This document shows positions 21,755 through 32,138 of a stretch of DNA of 64,000 nucleotides, one piece after another. The stretch's first letter is position 1. Every line of letters starts with the position of its first letter. The notes under the pieces are model-generated. The model was not told the DNA's origin, ran no database searches, and saw nothing but the letters and a program-made list of their open reading frames with translations. Source of the stretch: Phanerodontia chrysosporium (Eukaryota; Basidiomycota; Agaricomycetes; Polyporales; Phanerochaetaceae); contig MJGA01000005.1 in the NCBI GenBank assembly GCA_001910725.1, positions 1,364,001 to 1,428,000 on the forward strand, written 5' to 3'. The position numbers and the translations under genes were made by a program.

Positions 21755-23475
21755 ATGCTGCCCGCTCTCTCTTCCCTCTCGCGCCGCGCGTCGACGCCCG
21801 CACCCCGCACCCTCATGCGCGTCACCCGCTCAGCCTCGCGCGCCGCCGCGGCTCCGGCCGTGCCTGGAGAGCAGCAGCAACCCACGAAGCGCAAGGCCGC
21901 ACCGCGCACAGCGAGCCGCAAGAAGGCGCGCACAGACGACAACGACGGCGACGGCGACGGCGACGACGACGTGCTCCCTCCCCCGCCCAAGCCAGCCGTG
22001 ACGCACACCGTGCACGCCGTCGCGCCCGATGCCGGCGGTGACGCGCCGCTTGTGCCAGCAGAGCTCGCGTTCTCGTTCGAGGACGCGAAGCGGCACCTCG
22101 TGCGCGCGGACCCGCGCTTCGAGGAGCTCTTCCGCCGCCTCAAGTGCCGCCCGTTCGAGCACCTCGAGCGAGTCGACCCGTTCAGGTGCGTCTCCGCGCG
22201 GCACGCAGGCGTGTCGTTTGGCTGATGACCGTCGTGGCAGGACGCTGGCGCACTCTATACTGTGAGCTGCAGGTCTCTTGTGACGTCCCGAGCACGGGCT
22301 GACCGCCGTGACCTGTCTTCTCGAAGGGGACAGCAGATCTCATGGCTCGCTGCGCGGTCTATCACGCACAAGTTCTGCAGGTTGTTCGACCCCTCGCTGC
22401 CCGAGAAGCCTGCCGACCATCATGGGCAAGTACTAGTCGGTCTCGGGGGCACCTTCGCCAGGTTCTGATTGCTTCTGCAGTACAACGTCCTTCTTCCCGT
22501 CGGCCCACCAGGTTATCCAAAAGGACATCCCCACCTTGAGGACTGCAGGCCTCAGCCAGCGCAAGGCCGAGTACAGTGCGTCCCGGATCGCTTTGGCAGC
22601 ACTAGGTGTCTGAGCACCTCTTCTAGTCCTTGACCTTGCGGCAAGGTTCGCCGACGGCCGTCTGTCCACGGAAAAGCTGCTCGAGGCAGAAGACGAAGAG
22701 CTGTACGAGCTGCTCACGGCGGTGCGGGGCATCGGCAGAGTAAGCCACCATCTCCAACGTGCATCACCACCCTGACAATCGATCACCTTCACGCCCAGTG
22801 GACAGTCGACATGTTCGCCATCTTCTCCCTGCGCCGTCCAGACATCCTGCCAGTCGGTACGCAGTGCCCACCTCCACACCCACACCTCGCGGACCCCCGT
22901 GTTCTCACCCGCTCATTGCAGGTGATCTCGGCGTGCAGCGCGGCCTGCTGCGCTGGATCCTCGCACTGCACTCGCCCGACTACAGCGTGACCATCTCGCC
23001 CAAGAAGCTGCCCCGACCCGACGAGGACCCCGCGGAGCTCGCCTTGCAGAGCCCAGATTCGCAGGCTGACCCCGACGTGCTCCCGAGCCTCGCAGAGACG
23101 AGCACGGCAGTGCCCGACGCGTCGTCGGCGCCGCCTGCGCCTGCGGAGACCGTCCTGCCAGCGACTCCCGCGCGGAAGCCCGCGCAGGGCGGTGCGACAG
23201 ACGACAAGGACGACGGCGCCGGCGGGAACGTGCTCCCGACGCCGTTCACACCGTCAATCCAGAAGACGCTGCGTGCTGTGCCGGAGACGCTGGCCGTCCC
23301 GCCGCTACCACAGGGCCTCACCGTCGCGCAGCTGCGGACGCGGCTCGAGAAGAAGACGAAGATCAAGGGCGCGTTCCTCACGCCGCAGGAGATGGAGGCA
23401 CTCACGGCGCCGTGGCGGCCGTACCGCAGTCTTGGTGTGTATTACATGTGGGCGTTGGCTGAGGAGGCCAAGTAG
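21755..23475 (+). CDS. MAG1: DNA-3-methyladenine glycosylase (AlkA/MAG1 type, HhH-GPD)
   Basis: The enzyme removes alkylated purines to start base-excision repair. The start is ATG 21755 with a basic, disordered N-terminus (KRKAAPRTASRKKARTDD) likely to direct it to the nucleus. The core reads DPFRTLAHSILGQQISWLAA, then DIPTLRTAGLSQRKAEY, then the helix-hairpin-helix LLTAVRGIGRWTVDMFAIFS, and PVGDLGVQRG with the catalytic Asp. Introns split nearly every motif. One at 22426-22480 appears to start with GC rather than GT (GCAAGT...AG). A long Pro/Ala/Asp linker sits between the catalytic core and the final KGAFLTPQEMEALTAPWRPY, which belongs to the conserved end of the fold; this insertion makes the protein longer than yeast Mag1. 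The stop is at 23473-23475. Confidence 0.9.
21944..21970 (+). repeat. GACGGC microrepeat encoding Asp/Gly run
   Basis: Three GACGGC units followed by GAC triplets encode an acidic Asp-Gly run in the disordered N-terminus of the glycosylase. It is an in-frame simple repeat. Confidence 0.8.
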
Positions 23476-23663
23476 GGGGAGATGTCTGAATATCCGCTGT
23501 TTGTATATCGAATACGAGGAAGTCATTATATATCACGCCTGAGCATCAGAGATAGCGTGGAGGATATACATGTCAGATTATAACTGCGCAGTAACATATG
23601 ATGTCTGGTATCAGACGGGTATTACAACAATTGATCAATCAATGGTCCATGGGCGACCAACGC

Positions 23664-24019
23664 TTAGTACGTTGCCGCCCCTCCTCGTCGTCCCCCGAAT
23701 CGGTATCTGTGCGTTCCTGTACGGCGCGTGCGTCCGCCGAAGCAGTTGCAGCAGAGAATGTCAAATATGATGTCGAATATGGTGACGATGACCTGCACGC
23801 TGCCCGTCAGCAACCCAGCCAACACCTACGACCCACGAGCTGCAGCAAAGTACGCACCGTGACGATGACGGAGACGATGATCATGCAGATGCTTGCGATC
23901 GCAGAGATGACGGCGTTGATGGCGCCGCCGATGGCAGAAAAGATGGCTCCCTGCACAGACACGCGTGCGCGTCAGTCGACTGCGGCAGTCCGCCGACGCA
24001 CAGAGGGTGCACGCACCAT
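23664..24019 (-). CDS. Small hydrophobic basidiomycete protein (MGAIFSAIG family), 74 aa
   Basis: Three exons are inferred: the ATG alone (24017-24019), then 23858-23950, then 23664-23792, with introns of 66 and 65 nt. The product begins MGAIFSAIGGAINAVISAIA and continues through a long hydrophobic helix (SICMIIVSVIVTVIVTIFD) to a Cys cluster (DILCCNCFGG) and a basic tail (RTRRTGTHRYRF). Similar tiny proteins occur, often in several copies, in many Agaricomycete genomes; their function is unknown. The GG after Met and the CC pair could be lipid-modification sites, which is speculation. A TATA-like element lies about 105 bp upstream, and three copies of a 10-bp repeat lie between it and the ATG. 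Confidence 0.75.
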
Positions 24020-24040
24020 TTTGGACAGTTGTTTGCGAGG

Positions 24041-24091
24041 GTCGTGAAAGGTCGTGAAAGAGGTCTGTTGGGACTGGAGAGGTCGTGAAAG
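24041..24091 (-). repeat. Three copies of a 10-bp repeat in a 5' leader
   Basis: GTCGTGAAAG occurs at 24041-24050, 24051-24060 and 24082-24091 (CTTTCACGAC on the transcribed strand). The copies lie between the TATA-like element and the start codon of the small hydrophobic gene. Confidence 0.7.
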
Positions 24092-24122
24092 GTTGGAGTC
24101 TGGGAGGCGACGCGGCGGGCGT

Positions 24123-24128
24123 TATATA
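24123..24128 (-). promoter_or_regulatory. TATA-like element of the small hydrophobic gene
   Basis: TATATA lies 104-109 bp upstream of the ATG at 24019 on the minus strand. Spacing is acceptable for a fungal promoter. Confidence 0.45.
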
Positions 24129-24581
24129 GCGCGTGCGTGCGCTGTGATGTCAGCGGAAGAGGACACCACTCCCGGACCGCACATGACGTCATCTGCCTTC
24201 ATATTGAGGCGCACCGCTGGAGTGCGCCCCGGAGCCACATTGCCCCGCCCTGCCACCCGCCCCGGGACGGAGCCTCCGACGCTTTTGATGCGCCCCCGCC
24301 ATGGCCAATGGCCCGGTCTGAGTGGCAGACTTGAGGACGGCGTACGCAAGTATACGGAACGACGTCCGCAAAGCACATAGGTGGCACAGGAAAGGGCTTG
24401 CACGTCATGTATTGCGGCCGGCAGCCCTAGAACCACAGGACGGATCTCGTCAGCCCACGTTCATCCTGGAAGATGATAGCGTTACACCACCGCTCAACGA
24501 TATCTGGATATCGTGCGGCGAGCGTTGACATCACCGCACGAGACGCACCGGAGAAGCGGCAGGGATCGCGCGGGAACGGCA

Positions 24582-24959
24582 TCAGGTGAACCCTACTGCA
24601 TTGGACCCCGCCAGGCGGGCAAGCCTGCGCATCCGGAGTGTGTACATGCATGCCACAACGAGACTGTGCATCCCACGGACGCCGTACGCCCTGAGACCGC
24701 CCTGCCGCGCCGCCCAGTCGGGTGCAGGCTCTGCCGTCTCTGGAAGGCCCTGCGGGAAGATGAGTGCGGGGCACGGTGAGGTTGGCACCCTGTGACTCAC
24801 CGTCTGATGTGAAACCTTGCAATTGTCCGCGAGGGCGGGTGGATGACAGACGCCGTGAGGTGGGTGAAGGTCTGCGGTGACAGCGCGCCCGCCGATGCCA
24901 CCGACGACAGTTCCAGTCAAGATAGCAAGTAGGAGGCAGACGGCGATGGTCAAGCGCAT
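24582..24959 (-). CDS. Putative small secreted protein
   Basis: MRLTIAVCLLLAILTGTVVG is a good signal peptide from ATG 24959. It is followed by GGRAVTADLHPPHGVCHPPA and LADNCK. A GT donor directly after this Cys-Lys and an AG at CCCGCAG suggest an intron that preserves frame. The downstream sequence (ETAEPAPDWAARQGG) then runs to a stop at 24582-24584. No family was recognised, and the downstream exons could be arranged otherwise. The secretion signal is the only firm element. Confidence 0.4.
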   Translation of the reverse strand: MRLTIAVCLLLAILTGTVVGGIGGRAVTADLHPPHGVCHPPALADNCKVSHQTVSHRVPTSPCPALIFPQGLPETAEPAPDWAARQGGLRAYGVRGMHSLVVACMYTLRMRRLARLAGSNAVGFT

Positions 24960-26237
24960 CTGTCACACTTTAGTGTCAGCAACGGCCATGGGAGAGACGA
25001 AAGCTCGGTAAAGTACTCGCCTTGAAGAGTAGGGCCTCGTTGAAGAACCGAGGAGCACAGCGCGATCTCCAGCACTATATACTCTGCGACGACCATGGTC
25101 AATATGGGCCGAGATGAGCACTTGGCCCTCTCTTCGGTAGCAGTGTCCAATGTTGGCCGCATCAGCTGCCTCCCATCATGGTCAGCCTACAACGATGACC
25201 CACGCAAGCAGTGCATATAGCACGGTTTCGCATGTAGAAGGGGGCCAGATCATGTTCTTCGCGATAGTACGGAGGAAACAAGTAGGATAGTGCTCAGCGA
25301 TTGCACAGAGGCTGACGGATATAGGAGGGCATGATTTGCGAAAGGCGAATCGTGATGGCGTGGAGTGACGATTAAGCTTATGAGCTTATGTTGCATATGC
25401 CTGGTGCAGTCGGGCACTCGCCTCCGCCGAGAAACACCTGTAAAGTGCAGGAGAACCAATAGCACCTGGTCTGGAAACTATCGTGGTTCAGTGTAGATCT
25501 TCGGGTAGCAGAAGTCAACGTACCCATCGTATATGACGGAGTGGGTCCGTGAGTCCCCCCTTCTGTCCACAACCGTTCCACGCATAGCCTACCTCCAAGC
25601 AGAACAGCGGACCCTGCCCGACATGCCCACGCGACGAGCGACGAGCGAGCGCCCTGCAGCACAGCACGCCACTGGGAGGCCCCGCAAAAGCGCACTCCAC
25701 CTGCACATGGCGCAGGCTCAGGCTCAGGCTCAAGCTCGCGACGCACGCCGCGCACGCTCGCATGGCTGCCCTGCTGCCGCGCCTGCGCCCTTCGCGGGTT
25801 CCCGGCGGCGGGTGTATCGCAGCGGTGGCGGCGGACGCGCAGAGAGCAGCCCCGGCCCTGGGCGCAGCGTGCGCGCAATGGTCTCACCGACGTCCCATGC
25901 GCCGTGCGAGCAGAGCCGGAAAGGGGCGGGGCACGCTACCGAGGCGCCGCCGCCGAGCACGGTCCGCGTAGCCTCGCGACGGGAAGCGAGGCGTGGACGC
26001 AACCGTCGCACGCGCGCGAGCCAAGGCTTCCCCGTTCTCGCAGCCCTGGCGGCGTCCGCACGCGCGGGGACGCGAGGGGTGTGCCGCTGAATGGGGGTGG
26101 GACTGGGCTACAGCGGAGGGCAGGCGCAGGACGCGCTGGCCATCTCCGCCGAAAGAAAAAAAAGTCGAGCATCAAATAAAGAGACAGAGGAGCGGACGCA
26201 TCTGCACTAGCCCGCGGCGCGTACCGCTGTGCACTAG
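24960..26237. other. Long stretch with no convincing gene; GC-rich in its right half
   Basis: From about 25620 to 26130 the sequence is very GC-rich, which creates open frames in several phases, none with conserved motifs. A TATATA element at 25076-25081 could serve the small secreted protein on the minus strand. A CAGGCT microrepeat sits at 25713-25730. Upstream exons of the uncertain locus at 26238 may lie here, but I cannot place them. Confidence 0.45.
25713..25736 (+). repeat. CAGGCT x3 microrepeat plus one variant
   Basis: Three CAGGCT units and one CAAGCT variant lie within the GC-rich, apparently non-coding stretch. Confidence 0.75.
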
Positions 26238-26586
26238 ACGGAGGACCTCGCAATTGCGCTCGTGCTCGCGCTCCTGCCGTGGGCATCAGGGGCCGGGCTC
26301 TCGCCACATTCCGAGACTCGCGCGGCGGCCGCGCGCATGCCCTGCTGCGCGGACCTGCCTGTGCTCACGTCGCTCGGGCTCCTGTCTCAGGCGCTGCTCC
26401 AGCGGTCCCCGCACAGGTACGTGTGCCTGCGGGCAGAGACAGACGTGTCTGACTCGGCGCGTCCCCGTACAGCGTGCCGCGAGACGAGCCGCGTCTGCTA
26501 TGCATCGTCGAGGAGAATTGGCTCAGGAGGATGGTGGGACACAGCGCGAAGAGGAGACGGTGCTGCGTGGTCGACTGGTGTTATGA
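26238..26586 (+). CDS. Possible gene fragment or small gene of unknown family
   Basis: An exon-like stretch after a CACTAG acceptor reads EDLAIALVLALLPWASGAGL. After a GT-AG intron (about 26416-26471) it continues VPRDEPRLLCIVEENWLRRM and HSAKRRRCCVVDWCYE, with a stop near 26586. The spliced second exon has protein-like composition and clean splice sites. No start codon for the whole is obvious: ATG 26338 would give a product of about 66 residues. I do not recognise a family, and this could be a remnant or a chance reading. Confidence 0.3.
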
Positions 26587-26845
26587 ATGACAGATGTGAG
26601 AACGCCCGGGGACTACCTGCGATATTCCGTTAGGGTTGTTCCGAGTTAGTTAGGACTAGTCGAGCTTACAGAGGCATACGCGAACGTTTCACGGACGCTG
26701 CGACAACGTATTGATTATACAGACGTACCGCAGAAGTAATCACCATGGAGCCCATGTTGTGTTGCGTCGGCGGTAAATAAGATTTTGTCCGAACCCTACA
26801 TACAACTCTGGTACTGTGCAGGACATGCTTACACATCGGAAACAT

Positions 26846-27781
26846 CTACTTGCGGTACCTGGAGAGAGGTTAGATCGGTTCGAGTGCGGAGATCATTAGA
26901 ATACTCACCAGAGGACACTCTTGCGGTTCTTCCTCATCTTCCGCTGGAGCTGGAGCATACCGTACAGCAACGCCTCTGCTGTGGGCGGGCAGCCAGGGAC
27001 GTAAATGTCAACTGGGACGATACGGTCGCATCCGCGAACGACCGAGTACGAGTAGTGGTAATAGCCACCACCGTTTGCGCACGAGCCCATGGAGATGACC
27101 CAGCGGGGTTCAGGCATCTGGTCGTAGACAGTGCGAAGAGCGGGAGCCATCTTGTTCGTGAGGGTACCCGCGACAATCATGATATCGGACTGCCGTGGAC
27201 TTGCACGGAAGACGACACCGAGACGATCCTGGTCGTAGCGTGCGGCGGCCATGTGCATCATCTCTACGGCGCAGCAAGCAAGACCTGAGAAGCTCTGCGT
27301 TTAGTATCCTAGCTTCATTTCACTCCAGACGTAGGACACACCGAAGGTCATCGGCCAGATGGAGCTCTGCCTTGCCCAGTTTGCAATCTTGTCCATGGTG
27401 GAGAGAACATATTCTGTGGAGATATAAGTACTGCCGCATCACTCCGAACAGTGGGCGCACGCACCAGCCTTGTTCTGCGGTGTCTCGAGGCTCAGCTGGT
27501 TCGAGCCAGTCTTGGCAATCTGAGTGATGGGGTGGGCTGGGTCGGTCGAGGTAGTGGGTATTTCAGCGTTTGCTTGCTTTGTGGAGTGTATTGAGCGAGC
27601 AGCTGCGACAGTCAGGCTTGTGTCTTGTTTGTGGATCAGCTCTGGCGACATACCGACTATCCCCACCTGGGGTCGGAGAGCTGCACGTCGAGCAGCATTG
27701 GAGACTACAGAGAATTAGCCAGGATGGAGAGAAAAATTGGGTCATGTGCGCACCAGAACTCCTTAAGACAGAGAGCGACAT
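26846..27781 (-). CDS. NDUFS7: NADH:ubiquinone oxidoreductase 20-kDa (PSST/NDUFS7) subunit
   Basis: This complex I core subunit carries Fe-S cluster N2 and lines the quinone site in the mitochondrial inner membrane arm. The spliced start at ATG 27781 gives [20 protein letters not shown], a mitochondrial presequence. The mature part includes [57 protein letters not shown] and [20 protein letters not shown]. The four N2 ligands (Cys-Cys, Cys, Cys) are all present. The conserved end LWYRK needs a terminal 13-nt exon (26846-26858) after an intron at 26859-26908; reading through instead would stop one codon early at 26905. No frame break was found. Confidence 0.93.
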
Positions 27782-28487
27782 GGTGGTGGAAGTGAGAGAC
27801 AGGGAGCTGCTGACTGTGCTCAACGACGAGGAGGACCAGTTCAAAGCCGGAAGCTCTCATTGGGTGCATCCGGGGACGGCCGGCACATGGTCGCGCCGCC
27901 CGGCCGAACGGCGTGATACGGTGCCCCGCTCCGGACGGTGGCCGACGCGCGCGTACCAATTCCCCGCCAAGACGTTGGGAGGTTGCACGCTTGCCCACGC
28001 TTTCTGTCCTTCTTGTCCCCTTCGAGTCCTGCAGAGGCCGCTAGGCCGCTCCCAGGATTTTTTTGGCGATTTAACCTCTCCTGCACATCCGAGACAGAGC
28101 GGACCGGGGCTTGCCGGGGTTTGAACACCAGCAATATACGGGCGGGCTTGACCGTTGGGTCACAGCAACCGTTCTCCGTCGAGAGCTGCACACGCTCTCT
28201 CCGTCGTTTTCCCTAGTTTCACCTTTCGACATCCGTCTCGGTCGCTGTCGCACTCGTTGGACTCTGCTCTCGCTCGGCGCCGTCCGTCGCCCTCATCAGC
28301 ACCGCGACGAGCGTTAGGCCCACTTCTCTGTGACGACAAAGACCCTATTCTCGTTCTCATTCTCTCGGATTCCTTCCTGTTTGCTTCCGTATACCACGTT
28401 CTCTCTCATTTCCCAACGACGTTATCTGTGACAGACGACGACCTCCAGCAGCAACCGCTATCGTAACTTCTGACGTCTCCCCGTGAG
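27782..28487. other. Divergent intergenic region with pyrimidine-rich leader
   Basis: It lies between the NDUFS7 start and the conserved disordered-protein start. The right half is a C/T-rich tract typical of fungal promoters and leaders. A short hairpin (TGACC...GGTCA) and a tRNA B-box-like string occur, but no tRNA can be folded. Confidence 0.5.
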
Positions 28488-31400
28488 ATGGCTGCTGCCC
28501 TGCCGTTACCCACGGATAACGCATCTGCTATGGGCTTCGATCCCTACTCTCGCCGCCTCTCTGCTGCCGACGTCGAGTTCCAGGATACACGCTATCCCAC
28601 CGTTTCCTCCTCGTCATCCAAGCACAGGCCCACTCCATCGTTCTCTGACCGTCCGCTTGAGACACCCCGACGGATGCATCACGCGCCAGTTGGATCGACT
28701 TTACAGCGCCCGCCACCAGCAGGCTGAGCGGCTTCGACAAAGCGTGGGTGGCAAGCAAAGTCACAGAGGAGCCGAGCCATCAACCACAGAACAAATATCA
28801 CAGGCAGCAAGGCGCCGACCAATACCAGGCGGTAGAAAGCCATCTTCCTGACGGTGCAGGCGTTCCCCGTAGCACCCCTCCCGGCAGCCCCTACCTCCCA
28901 CCCGACGAGCAACGCACCTCCTCCCACATCGCTCCTAGCGGCCAGGAACAGGCACGACCCACGTTTGAGAGCGGGTCTCCGTTGCAGAATTCGGAGATGG
29001 GACAGCGTATCTCCGGTCTAGACCAGTACCGGAGCGATCAGTACGTCTCCTCGAGTCCCAAGCACCCCTCACTGCCTCCGCCCGCAGGCGTTGCCTCAAA
29101 CACCGTCGGTGTCGCTCCACCCATCGTCCCTATGTCTGCTGGCCCATCATACTCTGCGGCCATGGCTATCCCCATATCTCCTAAACCTCGAGCATACGCT
29201 CAGCAGCCCACCTACATCACTCCGAATCCTATCAACCCCATCTATGCTCAACAGCAACCCCTGCCGAAGGAGGAGATATGTGTCGAGTGCGCCATGCGGG
29301 ACCAGGATATGGCTGACGTCGACGTCACCAGTCCAGGCATATGGAGACGAGATAGTGATGCGGACTACGAGGAGCTGCTGCAACGGGAGCTGGAAGAGGA
29401 GGCCGCTGGCATTCCTCCTCAAGAAAACTCGTCGAGACCGCGAGCGAGGGGCATGAGGTTGACTGAGGAGAATCTCAAGTTCTGGTTGAGCATCGTGCGT
29501 TCTTTCTTTCTCACACAATAGGTGCCGTCGACTAACATGGACTAGAACCCCAAGGAGCCGTCGTCGCGGCAGCAGACTCTCGACAACTATGTCAGGTCAC
29601 AGAGAGCCCTCCTTGAGGCAGAGGCGCTGGCACATGCCCGCGCTATGCGCGAGTCTCGCCAACTTGATGACAAGATGCGGGACGCCTACTCGCAGCTGCG
29701 TCGTTCTGCGTACGAGCTCGGCACCGCTGCTCAACCGACTGACGACTCAGGCGGCGTCCGGATCAAAGCACCCCGCTCTGTCTCAACGCCAAATGCCCTT
29801 CTGACGCACAGTCGCGAAGTCACACTCCTGGAGAACGGCATGATTGTGGAGCACGTCGACGTTCGCAAAGAGGAGCGAGAAGAGCGCGAGCGTCGCAAGC
29901 GAGAAGAAAAACGGGAACGAAGTCGTGTCAGGAAGATATCCAGAACGTCGCGCGGAGACGCCATGTCTGTGTATTCTCTGCAGACTCCCCTCCCGACCGA
30001 CAGCGGCTTCTTCTCTGGTGTCAGGAACGACTCGCGGTACTCGCAGTCGATAAACCAGAGACCAAGCAGCGTCATGACTGGCGGTAACGAGCGGCCGCTC
30101 ACGCTCCTGAGAGCACAGTCCCAGGCATCGTTTTCTGACATGCAGAGCATCGGGTCTGGCACCTCCCCAAGGCGCTCGAGGTTCTTTGGCCTTAGGAATC
30201 TCAGCCCGTCTGGCTGGCGCAGTCAGGAAAGCTTCGCACCGTCTGGGAGCATGATTGACATGCAGTACGTTCCATTTCACTTGGCCCCTAGCGGTATGCT
30301 AACTTCCATTCTTTCAGCGTTGCTTTGCAACGAGAGGCGCAGTTCCCTCCGCAATTCCCCAGCCCAGACGTCGTGGACATCGGGAGCAACGCCCCTACAT
30401 TGCGTCTCGGGGAGTCTTGGCCGCGCACGGACACCAAGCCAGAAGCGCCTGAACCAGCCCCATCACGGTCTAGTAAGAAGACACGAGGTCTCAAGAAGAT
30501 CTGGAAGCTTGTTACCGGGTCTTCGAGCAAAAGTGACACGCAGCATAACCCCCGAGCGCACTCACGGTCATTGGACCGAGCAGATGACGATGCACCGCTG
30601 GCTCCTCCACCGCCTCTTTCATATCTCGTCTCGCAGGGTGGGGCGTCACGACGCCACAGCTCTACGACGTCGCTTCCGTCGACCATCTCACCGAATGGTC
30701 TGTCGCCGTTTGCTACGTCACCGCCTACTGCACCGTCCAGTCTGCAGCCGTCGCCGACTTCATCTCGGCGTTCCGCTGATAAAGATCGTGGCGACTTGCG
30801 CAATGGTACCGATCAAGAAGACGGCAACCCTGATGCATCCCTCCAGGACTCGGAGCTGCGTGGTCGCAACACCCAAAGCTCGTGGACGGTGTCTAGCACA
30901 ACGGGGCCTACCACGCCGCCCATGCCCTCGTCACCGAGGCCCATGTCGGTCTCGATGCGCCGAGATAAGAGCCTGCCTCCTCTGCCTGGCGAGTCCAGCG
31001 TCGAGTTCCCGAGCCACCCCATGCCGGAGGGCCGTCCCCAGACATTGTATACTTATGACCCACGGTTAGGTTACCCTGGGCTCTCACCACCACAGGCGCC
31101 GTTCCGCACATCAGAGCCAAGGAGACACTCCTTCGGTGGGCCCGGCAAGGCAGCCGCACAGACGCTGCCCGTAAAGGGTGCGCTCGCGCGCGGGCAGCTC
31201 AACGTGCCGCCGTTCCTCGCAGAGGAGAAATACGGCGAGTTCGGCGCGTCGCGCTTGTCGTTTGGCCAATGGACCCCGGCAGAGGCGGGCGCGGGCGCGC
31301 TGCCGGCGAGCGGCGACAAGCCCAAGAAGCGCAAAAGCAAGTTCGGGCTCTCGTCACTGTTTGGAAAGAAGGCGGGCGAGAACAAGGAGCCGAGCGTTGA

Positions 31401-31623
31401 CCCGCTCGACTTCTCTGTGTTCCGCACGTCGCCGTCGGGCGACTCGCGCGATGCGAACGTCGTCGCGGGCAGTGGCTATGCGAGCCCGATCTCGGCAAGC
31501 AGCCACGCGCAGCGCATGTCCGTTGTGTTCCGCAAGAACCTCGAGGAACTCGTCGAGCAGGAGCCGGACTTCATCGCGTATCGCTACCCGTCGAATGACC
31601 AGCGGCTCGACCTCCTTCGGTGA
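28488..31623 (+). CDS. Conserved, largely disordered fungal protein with coiled-coil segment
   Basis: The start is ATG 28488 (MAAALPLPTDNASAMGFDPY). A Pro/Ser/Gln-rich region leads to the best-conserved block: EEICVECAMRDQDMADVDVT, then SPGIWRRDSDADYEELLQRE, LTEENLKFWLSINPKEPSSR and QQTLDNYVRSQRALLEAEAL. A charged coiled coil follows (KEEREERERRKREEKRERS), then long Ser/Pro-rich sequence (SPRPMSVSMRRDKSLPPLPG) and a basic patch (DKPKKRKSKFGLSSLFGKK). Related proteins exist across fungi without an assigned role. Introns are near 29489-29546 and 30262-30318. One base appears lost near 28710, where the frame changes. The stop is at 31621-31623; length is about 1,000 residues. Confidence 0.75.
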
Positions 31624-32138
31624 TGAGTGCGTCTCTGCCGTGACGCGTGCTGATAGCCTGGCTCACTGCTCCCGCCGCTCGTCTGTGTGCACACCCTTTC
31701 CACTCTGTCCACGCATCCCCACATACAGTATTATCTATTCGTCACGTCTGTTCTTCCATGGCTCACCCGCTCCAGCATCATTCCTCATGTTTCGTATGTT
31801 TTCGCAACTGTCGCATCTTTCCTTTTCGCCCTCACCTTTTCCGCCTCGCTCACACCCTTCCCAGTTCTGCTCCCGAATCTCTCTCGTGCCCGCGCTCATG
31901 CCACTCATTCGTAAACGGACTCTATTCATCTCGGTTAATCCCTCCGACTCATCCTTGTATATTCTCTACGCTCTACGGCTCGCCACCTGGATCCGTTCTA
32001 TAATACCAGATCTTGCCATCATGGCTGCTTGTTCACGTATCGTATCTCGAGGGCCGGATAGACTGCCGAGTATTTCCATTGTGCAGGTCTTTGTGGAGTC
32101 TATTGCGAAACTCGTGCATATCGGTACAGGTAGGACAG
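31624..32138. other. Convergent intergenic region
   Basis: C/T-rich sequence downstream of the disordered-protein gene and of the carrier gene. No gene is visible. Confidence 0.5.

Larger units (their letters stand above)
24020..24581 (-). other. Intergenic: promoter and 5' region of the small hydrophobic gene
   Basis: It contains the TATA-like element and decamer repeats listed separately. Otherwise I see no gene. Confidence 0.5.

Noticed and set aside
28120..28200. Possible tRNA gene on the minus strand
   Set aside because: A B-box-like GTTCAAACC and a D-arm-like hairpin are present, but the T stem does not pair and no acceptor stem can be formed.
28679..28927. Minus-strand frame with a convincing transmembrane segment (FYRLVLVGALLPVIFVLWLM)
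   Set aside because: It lies opposite a Gln/Lys-rich part of the conserved disordered protein, which fits the chain of conserved blocks; hydrophobic antisense of such codons is a common artefact.
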